A DNA stretch of 8,464 bases from Phycisphaerales bacterium. GTDB lineage: Bacteria > Planctomycetota > Phycisphaerae > Tepidisphaerales > Tepidisphaeraceae. Position 1 is the first letter of the stretch. Every line of letters begins with the position of its first letter. A program made the translations under genes and the position numbers. The stretch spans positions 1 to 8,464 of the forward strand of contig JAQGHP010000723.1 in the NCBI GenBank assembly GCA_028288775.1, in the 5' to 3' direction. Below are positions 1-4,602 of this stretch, one piece after another. The notes below the pieces were generated by a model. It was not told the origin of the DNA. It made no database searches and saw only the letters and a list, made by a program, of their open reading frames with translations.

Positions 1-4
1 CGGG

Positions 5-32
5 CTGACGGCCTCAACCGCACACGTATACC
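5..32 (+). promoter_or_regulatory. Candidate sigma-70-type promoter for rpsB
   Basis: CTGACG (5-10) and TATACC (27-32) are separated by 16 nt. Each matches the -35/-10 consensus at four of six positions. Transcription would start near 39, leaving a leader of about 26 nt. The -10 region lies in a small inverted repeat (ACACG 22-26, CGTGT 32-36), and CCGTGT is directly repeated at 31-36 and 41-46. The call is tentative: the left edge of the window cuts the region, so a stronger upstream promoter or a longer S2-binding leader could be missed. Confidence 0.35.
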
Positions 33-50
33 GTGTCAGGCCGTGTGTTT

Positions 51-55
51 TGGAG
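51..55 (+). promoter_or_regulatory. Shine-Dalgarno of rpsB
   Basis: TGGAG with core GGAG at 52-55 lies 9 nt before the ATG at 65. This selects ATG 65 over the in-frame TTG at 50, which overlaps the Shine-Dalgarno itself. Confidence 0.75.
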
Positions 56-64
56 CTTCGATAT

Positions 65-946
65 ATGGCACAGCAGAACCAGGCCGAACTCGTAAAATCG
101 CTCGTGGACGCCGGCGTCCACTTCGGGCACCGCGTCAGCCGCTGGAATCCCAAGATGGAGCCCTACATCCACGGCAAGCGGAACATGATTCACATCATCG
201 ACGTCCGCGAAACCGTCAAGGGCTTGCTCCGGGCGCGTCGCTTCCTTCAGAACATTGTCGCCGGCGGCAAGGACATTCTCTTCGTCGGCACCAAGCGCCA
301 GGCCCGCCACCCGTTGGAAGAAGAAGCAAAGCGTTGCGGCATGCACTACGTCGCCGAGCGCTGGCTGGGCGGCACGCTGACTAACTTCCGCACGATCCGC
401 GCCCGCCTCAACCGTCTGGAAGAGCTGGAAAAGCTCTGGTCCACCGGGCAGATCGAAACCTATTCCAAGAAGATGAAGGCCACTCTCCAGCGTGAGATGA
501 CCAAGATCAAGACGAACCTCGAAGGCATCCGCAAGATGGAGCGCATGCCCGGCGCGATGTTCATCGTCGATACCCGCCGCGAGCACATCGCGGTGAAGGA
601 AGCCCGCAAGCTGGGCGTGCCGACGGTGGCGCTGATTGACACCGACAGCGACCCCGACCAGATCGATCTGCCGATCCCGGGCAACGACGACGCGATGCGC
701 GCGGTGGAGATTATTCTTCACGACCTCGCGGATGCGATCATCGAAGGCAAGCAGGGCCGGACGGCGGACAAGGGTGAAGACGCCGCGGGCCAGCAGCGCC
801 GCCGCAGCGCCCGCAGCCAGTTCCGCGCCGAAGAGGGCGGAGCGCCCGCCCCGGCCGAGCCGGGCGTCGCCCCGATCGAGAACCCGGGCATCGAGCCGGC
901 CGTGGCCGCCCCCGCGGGCGAGCCCGTCGCGGCCGCGCAGGCGTAA
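65..946 (+). CDS. rpsB: 30S ribosomal protein S2
   Basis: S2 is a small-subunit ribosomal protein that binds 16S rRNA late in 30S assembly and helps recruit S1 in many bacteria. The 293-residue product has the family signatures in order: AGVHFGHRVSRWNPKM near residues 16-31, the GTKRQA loop at 75-80, RWLGGTLTNF at 99-108, the central helical hairpin rich in Lys/Glu/Arg (about 115-160), FIVDTRREHIAVKEA at 166-180, and PTVALIDTDSDPD followed by PIPGNDDA at 203-210. The start at 65 is set by the Shine-Dalgarno at 51-55 and begins MAQQNQAELV. The S2 fold ends near residue 230. The last 60 or so residues are a low-complexity Arg-, then Ala/Pro/Gly/Glu-rich tail, longer than the typical 230-260 aa protein. 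tsf follows 102 nt downstream in the classical order, but an intrinsic terminator separates them. Confidence 0.98.
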   Translation: MAQQNQAELVKSLVDAGVHFGHRVSRWNPKMEPYIHGKRNMIHIIDVRETVKGLLRARRFLQNIVAGGKDILFVGTKRQARHPLEEEAKRCGMHYVAERWLGGTLTNFRTIRARLNRLEELEKLWSTGQIETYSKKMKATLQREMTKIKTNLEGIRKMERMPGAMFIVDTRREHIAVKEARKLGVPTVALIDTDSDPDQIDLPIPGNDDAMRAVEIILHDLADAIIEGKQGRTADKGEDAAGQQRRRSARSQFRAEEGGAPAPAEPGVAPIENPGIEPAVAAPAGEPVAAAQA

Positions 947-979
947 ACCGCGGCCACACACAGGCAAATGCTCCAAATC

Positions 980-1009
980 AAAGGGGCGAGGCTTGCCTCG
1001 CCCTTTTTT
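980..1009 (+). terminator. Intrinsic terminator between rpsB and tsf
   Basis: Arms GGGCGAGG (984-991) and CCTCGCCC (996-1003) pair perfectly over 8 bp around a CTTG tetraloop, followed directly by six T (1004-1009). AAA at 980-982 can extend the stem into the T tract. This is a textbook Rho-independent terminator inside what is usually one operon. It may act as a partial terminator or attenuator that sets S2 versus EF-Ts output, or tsf may have its own promoter; only a short stretch (1010-1036) is available for one downstream of the hairpin. Confidence 0.88.
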
Positions 1010-1036
1010 CGTCACTACAAACTAACAAGAACTCTC

Positions 1037-1041
1037 GGGAG
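1037..1041 (+). promoter_or_regulatory. Shine-Dalgarno of tsf
   Basis: GGGAG at 1037-1041 lies 7 nt before the ATG at 1049. It fixes the EF-Ts start and rules out the in-frame ATG at 968, whose extra codons would run through the terminator hairpin. Confidence 0.8.
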
Positions 1042-1048
1042 ACAACCC

Positions 1049-1858
1049 ATGGCAGAAATTACCGCCAAGAGCGTCAACGAGCTGCGGGCCAAGACCGGCC
1101 TGGGCATGATGGAATGCAAAAAGCTGCTGACCGAAGCCGGCGGCAACATCGACACGGCCATCGACAACGCCCGCAAGAAGGGGCTCAAGTCATCGATCGC
1201 CGACCGCGCCACGACCGAGGGCCGCGTCGCCCTGGCCGTCAGCCCGGACAAAAAGCGCGGCGCAGCCGTGGCGGTCGCCTGCAACACCGACTTCACCGCC
1301 AAGAGCGACCCGCTCGCGCACATCGCCGACTCGGCGGCGCAGAAGCTCCTGGCCAACCCGTCCGCGAACGTCGCCGACGACGCCCAGCTCAAGGCCGAGC
1401 TGACCGCCGTGGCACAGCAGACCGGTGAGAACGTGCAGCTCGGCCGCACCGCGGCGATCGACGGCGCGACCGTCGGCGGCTACCTCTACAGCACCGCCGG
1501 CAAGGGCAAGATCGCCGTGCTGATGGCGTTCGCAGGCCCGGCCGATGACGCGCTGGTGTCGCAGCTTGGCATGCACATCGCCGCCGCCCGCCCGCTGGCG
1601 CTGACCCGCGAAGAAGTGCCCGCCGACCTCGTCGCCAAGGAGCGCGAGATCGCCGTCGAGCAGGCCAAGGCCACGGGCAAGCCGCAGAACATCGCCGAGA
1701 AGATCGCCGAAGGAAAGCTCAACGCCTTCTACAGCGAGCGCGTCCTCCTCGACCAGGACTTCATCAACGCCGAGGTGTTCAAAGGCAAGGTCAGCGAGTT
1801 CGTAAAGAGCAAAGGCGCACAGCTCGCGAAGTACGTCCGCATTGAAGTCGGACAGTAG
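1049..1858 (+). CDS. tsf: Elongation factor Ts
   Basis: EF-Ts is the cytoplasmic guanine nucleotide exchange factor that releases GDP from EF-Tu. The 269-residue product starts MAEITAKSVNELRAKTG and carries the N-terminal UBA-like domain with TGLGMMECKKLL (16-27), the EF-Tu-contacting TDF triad at 80-82 (context CNTDFTAKSD), the core with MHIAAARP at 175-182, and the C-terminal module signature GKPQNIAEKIAEGKLNAFYSE at 210-230. The usual V after TDF is T here; the key Asp and Phe are kept. Length is slightly under the 283 residues of the E. coli protein. The start is supported by the Shine-Dalgarno at 1037-1041. Terminators stand on both sides, so tsf may be partly uncoupled from rpsB and ends its transcription unit. 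The next two genes are on the other strand, so pyrH and frr do not follow. Confidence 0.98.
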   Translation: MAEITAKSVNELRAKTGLGMMECKKLLTEAGGNIDTAIDNARKKGLKSSIADRATTEGRVALAVSPDKKRGAAVAVACNTDFTAKSDPLAHIADSAAQKLLANPSANVADDAQLKAELTAVAQQTGENVQLGRTAAIDGATVGGYLYSTAGKGKIAVLMAFAGPADDALVSQLGMHIAAARPLALTREEVPADLVAKEREIAVEQAKATGKPQNIAEKIAEGKLNAFYSERVLLDQDFINAEVFKGKVSEFVKSKGAQLAKYVRIEVGQ

Positions 1859-1863
1859 AGGAA

Positions 1864-1898
1864 ATGCTGAATGATGAATGCTGAACGCTGAATGAAAT
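1864..1898 (+). repeat. Heptanucleotide tandem repeat, consensus ATGCTGA
   Basis: Four 7-nt units run in register from 1864 to 1891: ATGCTGA, ATGATGA, ATGCTGA, ACGCTGA, with a decayed fifth unit (ATGAAAT) to 1898. The array starts 5 nt after the tsf stop codon and ends 13 nt before the terminator stem. It is AT-richer than its surroundings and has no coding role. It resembles the short tandemly repeated heptamers described in cyanobacteria; I recall similar arrays between planctomycete genes but cannot verify that here. Confidence 0.8.
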
Positions 1899-1911
1899 CA
1901 GAAAGTGAATC

Positions 1912-1940
1912 GGGCGAGGCCTTGGCCTCGCCCTTTTCTT
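1912..1940 (+). terminator. Intrinsic terminator after tsf
   Basis: Arms GGGCGAGGC (1912-1920) and GCCTCGCCC (1925-1933) form a 9-bp perfect stem with a CTTG loop, followed by TTTTCTT (1934-1940). It ends the rpsB-tsf unit before the convergent lipoprotein gene. The reverse-strand side is not followed by a T tract, so it mainly serves the forward strand. Stem, loop and T tract nearly duplicate the terminator at 980-1009; the only stem difference is one extra C-G pair next to the loop. Confidence 0.88.
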
Positions 1941-1999
1941 GCGCTGTGTAATGGGGCCCGGTGAAGCTTCTCGCCCCAGGCGCCGTCCATCGCCGGGTG

Positions 2000-2503
2000 C
2001 TATGAACAGCCGATGCCCACCATCGCCCTATCCACGATCTGCCAGCCATCATAGGACAATTTCAATCGGTATTCGTACTGAGCAAAACCGCCCCAATTCG
2101 ACAAAGTAAAAGTCGCCACCGCGTCGATGCCGGTGTATTCTACTCTGTTCACTGTCAACACTTCGCGCCCAGCCTCCCGCGAAATTCTCGGTGGATTCGT
2201 GACGTTCGCGTCAACCGCGGCGCTCTCCAGGCCACGCCTCACCGCGTCTGCATTTGCCACAACGATAATGTTCAATGGTTTCGCAATGTCGTTCATCACC
2301 GGCCGTACGGCGGGTTCTGACGTACGAATCCCATTCTCGTACCGCGGTCCGTCCGAGACGAAATCCCTCAGCACGGCTAGCGAGACGTCCACGTCGTCGA
2401 TCGACCGATCCTCTTGAGCCGTCGTTGTCGGGTTGTGAACGCACCCGACGAGGCCGGACGCCATGACAAGCAACGCGAACATGAGGGAAAACCGACTGGT
2501 CAT
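2000..2503 (-). CDS. Putative lipoprotein of unknown function
   Basis: A 167-residue protein that I do not recognise. The N terminus MTSRFSLMFALLVMASGLVGC is a lipoprotein signal peptide: positive residue, hydrophobic stretch 7-19, lipobox LVGC with the modified Cys at 21. It is therefore probably lipid-anchored in the cell envelope. The mature part has a polar linker (22-38), a likely helical segment (40-50), a central region with NIIVVANADAVRRGLE (78-93), and a C-terminal part alternating hydrophobic and polar residues (about 115-163, ending DGWQIVDR). That last part could be the beta-sheet of an NTF2-like or similar small alpha/beta fold, but this is weak inference. The start at 2503 is supported by AGAGGG (2509-2514, reverse strand) 5 nt upstream. 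It follows the coiled-coil gene by 26 nt, so the two are probably co-transcribed. Its base composition is less GC-biased than its neighbours, consistent with a fast-evolving or lineage-specific gene. Confidence 0.75.
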   Translation of the reverse strand: MTSRFSLMFALLVMASGLVGCVHNPTTTAQEDRSIDDVDVSLAVLRDFVSDGPRYENGIRTSEPAVRPVMNDIAKPLNIIVVANADAVRRGLESAAVDANVTNPPRISREAGREVLTVNRVEYTGIDAVATFTLSNWGGFAQYEYRLKLSYDGWQIVDRAMVGIGCS

Positions 2504-2505
2504 TT

Positions 2506-2533
2506 CTGCCCTCTGCCTACTGCCTGCTGTCAA
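2506..2533 (-). repeat. Heptanucleotide tandem repeat carrying the lipoprotein Shine-Dalgarno
   Basis: On the forward strand the units are CTGCCCT (2506-2512), CTGCCTA (2513-2519) and CTGCCTG (2520-2526), with a decayed CTGTCAA to 2533. Read on the coding (reverse) strand each unit has the form NAGGCAG or AGGGCAG, so every unit contains an AGG or AGGG core. The unit nearest the lipoprotein ATG supplies its Shine-Dalgarno. The array fills nearly the whole gap between the two reverse-strand genes and touches the stop codon of the upstream one. Confidence 0.72.
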
Positions 2534-2958
2534 CCGGTAATCGACAACGGCCAGTTCAGCGGAATCACTTCCGGTGCCTCCTGCGGCGCGCTGAACACGC
2601 TGTCGCCCAGATACATTCTCCACTTGGCCAGGAGATCCGGGTGCTGGCGGATGAAGGATTCCCACGCGGCGTGGTACGAGCGGAGAAAGAAAGTCTTCTG
2701 GTCGTTGTCGCTGACTTCGCGCTTGAGGGTTTGGATTTGATCCTGGGCCGAGGCCAGTTGTTTCTTGAGTTCTTCGACCTTGGCGGCCAGCGCCTCATTT
2801 TCCTTCGCCAGCTCGGCCTTGCGGTCCTGGGCGGCTTTGAGCTGGGCCAGGGCGTCGTCGTACATCTTCTTCATCTGCTCGGGCTTGATCTGATCGTCGG
2901 CAAATCCGCTGGTGGCGCACAACAGCACAGCCGCAATGACCCACACGCACGCACGCAT
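2530..2958 (-). CDS. Secreted/periplasmic coiled-coil protein of unknown function
   Basis: A 142-residue protein not assignable to a named family. MRACVWVIAAVLLCATSGFA (1-20) is a Sec signal peptide with probable cleavage after SGFA, before DDQ, so the product should be exported. Residues about 27-85 are a long Ala/Lys/Glu/Gln-rich helix with heptad-like spacing of Leu/Val/Ala, which suggests a coiled coil and possibly oligomerisation. The C-terminal 50 residues are aromatic (YHAAWESF, KWRMYLGD, LNWPL) and probably form a small separate helical cap. The start at 2958 is chosen because AAAGGA (2966-2971, reverse strand) sits 7 nt upstream and because the signal peptide begins there; upstream in-frame codons look non-coding. 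It is the first gene of a likely two-gene unit with the lipoprotein and diverges from the zinc-ribbon gene. A role in envelope structure is inference from localisation only. Confidence 0.78.
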   Translation of the reverse strand: MRACVWVIAAVLLCATSGFADDQIKPEQMKKMYDDALAQLKAAQDRKAELAKENEALAAKVEELKKQLASAQDQIQTLKREVSDNDQKTFFLRSYHAAWESFIRQHPDLLAKWRMYLGDSVFSAPQEAPEVIPLNWPLSITG

Positions 2959-3002
2959 CGTCGCATCCTTTCCGGTGATCTCGCTCCGCCCGACTGATCG
3001 GC

Positions 3003-3031
3003 ATTCTATGGAGGTGTGCGCCTGCGTACAA
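3003..3031 (-). promoter_or_regulatory. Candidate promoter for the coiled-coil/lipoprotein pair
   Basis: On the reverse strand TTGTAC (forward 3026-3031) and TAGAAT (forward 3003-3008) are 17 nt apart. The -10 matches consensus at five of six positions and the -35 keeps the TTG. Transcription would start near 2996, giving a leader of about 38 nt that contains the AAAGGA ribosome-binding site. It lies in the divergent gap before the zinc-ribbon gene. Confidence 0.4.
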
Positions 3032-3045
3032 TGCAGGAACGTGAA

Positions 3046-3068
3046 AGGACGGCGATCGGTTCCGTCCT
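3046..3068 (+). other. Hairpin just upstream of the zinc-ribbon gene start
   Basis: AGGACGG (3046-3052) and CCGTCCT (3062-3068) are perfect complements, 7 bp, with a 9-nt loop. The 5' arm overlaps the only Shine-Dalgarno-like AAAGGA nearby (3044-3049). The hairpin ends directly before the ATG codons at 3070 and 3073. It could control translation, but inverted repeats of this size are expected a few times by chance in a window this long. Confidence 0.35.
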
Positions 3069-3084
3069 GATGATGAACGAAACC

Positions 3085-4365
3085 ATGATCCGATTTTCCT
3101 GCCATTGCGGCCACGGGTTTGAGCTGGCGGACGACACCGCCGGCAGCGACGTGCAGTGCCCCGCCTGCGGGCGGCTGAACGACGTGCCGTTCATGGGCGA
3201 CCTTTCCCGCCTTTCCGGCGACGGCACCTACGCCCTCGACGACCAGCCGCCCCCCACCGAGCCCGATCGGCTAACGGGCCTGGCCTACGTGTTCGCAAAG
3301 TCGAAGCTCGACGCCGAAGGCAACGAGATCGACCTTCGCAACGACCCCAACGAGCCGATCGACGCCAGCGCCTTCTACCGCGCCGAGGAAGCCGTTCACA
3401 CCAACCGCCCGCGCTACGACCCGGAGACGGGCGAGCTGATCACCCCCATCCCCGTGGCCGATGACGGGCGGGAGCCCCGGGTGGACCCGGCGACCGTCCC
3501 CTTCGCCAAGCCGGTGATTACCTACGCCGCCGCCGGGGCCTTGCGGCCCAGGTCGGCGGGCCACGTGCTGCTGGACCTCTGCCAGCCGCTCAATGGCGTC
3601 GTGATGTTCTTCATTTTCTTCATCCACCTCACCATCGGATTTTTCACCTTCTTCGCCGCGATGGGAATCTTCATCATCGCCCCCGGTATCCTGGCGGGAA
3701 TTATTACGGTAATCGCCCATTACGGAAACGTGATCGACGACGTCGGCACCGAGGAATTGGACGAGCTTCCCCGGCCGCTGCGCGATCTGCGGTTTTACGA
3801 GGACATCTGGATGCCGCTGGTCGGCGTGTCCGCCGCGATGTTGATTTCGTACGCCCCGGCGTGGTTCGCGCTGACGGACATTCGGTCGGACGTCGCGGCA
3901 CTGGCAGTCGGCCTGCCGCTCGCGTTGGCGGGGACCTTCGCGCTGCCCGCCCTGCTCCTCACGCTGCTAACCAGCGGCAGCTATTCCAACCTCCGCCCCG
4001 ATCGTGTGCTGGGCGTGATCCGCGCCTGCGGCAGCCGCTATTTCGGCGTGGCATTACTCTTCCTACTTGCGGTCATTCCCTACGTCTGGGCCATGGGCGG
4101 CATTACCATCGGCGCGGTCCGCCGGGCCGAGGGGACGGTCAATCTTCCCATGTGGGTCACCAATCCGGGCATGATCACGGCGTTCTTCGTGATCGGAATT
4201 TTCCTGATGCACCTGTTCTGCTGGCACGTGGGACTGCTCTACCGCGTGAACCACCGGGAATTTCCCTGGGTCGGCCGCTATCACGTCCGCGGGCCGCGCG
4301 AAGAGCCGGTCAGGAAGAGACCGCGATACGTTTCCCACTTGCCCTCCGGACCGACGAAGCCTTAG
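3085..4365 (+). CDS. Zinc-ribbon and multi-pass membrane protein of unknown function
   Basis: About 426 residues counted from ATG 3085. The N-terminal zinc ribbon has Cys at 6, 8, 25 and 28: a CxC knuckle (SCHCGHGFE), then CPAC. The pattern, with ADDTAG between knuckles, is typical of many planctomycete proteins that start MIRF. Residues 35-150 are acidic and Pro-rich and probably cytoplasmic (YDPETGELI at 111-119). About six membrane segments follow: roughly 168-190, 191-212, 242-262, 271-298, 319-343 and 361-385. Between helices four and five, PALLLTLLTSGSYSNLRPDRVLGVIR resembles the Pro-and-Leu segment plus loop seen in other planctomycete zinc-ribbon membrane proteins. The tail is basic. 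The start is uncertain: ATG 3070, 3073 and 3085 are all in frame with no strong Shine-Dalgarno, and GGAGG at 3010-3014 fits none of them. I prefer 3085 because the family usually begins at the zinc ribbon. Substrate and function are unknown. Confidence 0.85.
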   Translation: MIRFSCHCGHGFELADDTAGSDVQCPACGRLNDVPFMGDLSRLSGDGTYALDDQPPPTEPDRLTGLAYVFAKSKLDAEGNEIDLRNDPNEPIDASAFYRAEEAVHTNRPRYDPETGELITPIPVADDGREPRVDPATVPFAKPVITYAAAGALRPRSAGHVLLDLCQPLNGVVMFFIFFIHLTIGFFTFFAAMGIFIIAPGILAGIITVIAHYGNVIDDVGTEELDELPRPLRDLRFYEDIWMPLVGVSAAMLISYAPAWFALTDIRSDVAALAVGLPLALAGTFALPALLLTLLTSGSYSNLRPDRVLGVIRACGSRYFGVALLFLLAVIPYVWAMGGITIGAVRRAEGTVNLPMWVTNPGMITAFFVIGIFLMHLFCWHVGLLYRVNHREFPWVGRYHVRGPREEPVRKRPRYVSHLPSGPTKP

Positions 4366-4392
4366 CCGAACGTCAATTGGATAATTCGAACG

Positions 4393-4456
4393 GCGGGGCA
4401 GTTCGGTTTGACAGTGCGGATCGGCCCGTTCGGCCTCAGCCGCGTAACGGCCCCGC
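4393..4456 (+). other. Possible long stem in the region upstream of isocitrate dehydrogenase
   Basis: The gap 4366-4602 (237 nt) holds no gene. Within it GCGGGGC (4393-4399) can pair with GCCCCGC (4450-4456). After one mismatch, GTT (4401-4403) pairs with AAC (4446-4448). The enclosed loop includes TTGACA (4408-4413), which has no matching -10 at the usual distance. This could be the 3' end structure of the zinc-ribbon transcript or a leader structure for isocitrate dehydrogenase, or chance in GC-rich DNA. No T tract follows, so it is not a standard terminator. Confidence 0.25.
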
Positions 4457-4569
4457 TTGTATGGGACGAGCGCAGTCGAATCGGGAGACGCGTTTCACTG
4501 CGACGAAAGAAAAGCATTTCTCATGGCTGGCGCTCGCTGCCCTGCCCTATCCTCGCTGGATGTCGCGCG

Positions 4570-4575
4570 TATAGT
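4570..4575 (+). promoter_or_regulatory. Candidate -10 element for isocitrate dehydrogenase
   Basis: TATAGT matches TATAAT at five of six positions, 27 nt before the ATG at 4603. No convincing -35 lies 16-18 nt upstream. If used, transcription would begin near 4582, leaving a leader of about 20 nt that keeps the Shine-Dalgarno but loses the 5' arm of the hairpin at 4574-4598. Promoter choice would then decide whether the hairpin forms. Confidence 0.3.
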
Positions 4576-4598
4576 AAGCTCCACGAAAAGGAGCTTGC
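4574..4598 (+). promoter_or_regulatory. Hairpin that sequesters the isocitrate dehydrogenase ribosome-binding site
   Basis: AAGCTCC (4576-4582) and GGAGCTT (4590-4596) are perfect complements around the loop ACGAAAA. A U-G pair (4575/4597) and a G-C pair (4574/4598) extend the stem to 9 bp. The Shine-Dalgarno AAGGAG (4588-4593) contributes its GGAG core to the 3' arm, 9 nt before the ATG at 4603. In any transcript starting upstream of 4574 the ribosome-binding site would be base-paired. Pairing is read directly from the sequence; the regulatory role is inference. Confidence 0.55.
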
Positions 4599-4602
4599 GT
4601 AC

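Noticed and set aside
14..1015. Long reverse-strand open frame (333 codons) opposite rpsB
   Set aside because: It is antisense to an unmistakable S2 gene and runs through the terminator hairpin. Its translation is Arg/Ala/Gly/Leu-biased, as expected from complementing GC-rich codons, and it shows no domain.
968..1048. N-terminal extension of EF-Ts from ATG 968
   Set aside because: It would translate through the intrinsic terminator and precede the conserved EF-Ts N terminus; GGGAG at 1037 fits ATG 1049.
4408..4413. TTGACA as a -35 box for isocitrate dehydrogenase
   Set aside because: It is a perfect hexamer, but the sequence 16-18 nt downstream is GC-rich with no -10 resemblance.
3861..4574. 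Forward open frame (237 codons) overlapping the end of the zinc-ribbon gene
   Set aside because: An out-of-frame shadow of the membrane protein; the translation is Arg/Pro/Gly-rich with no membrane helices or domain, and the remainder is intergenic.
4408..4602. N-terminal extension of isocitrate dehydrogenase to an upstream start
   Set aside because: The extra 65 codons would cross the hairpin and the AAGGAG. Homology starts at MAKHTIVGIPGDG, and ATG 4603 has an ideal ribosome-binding site.
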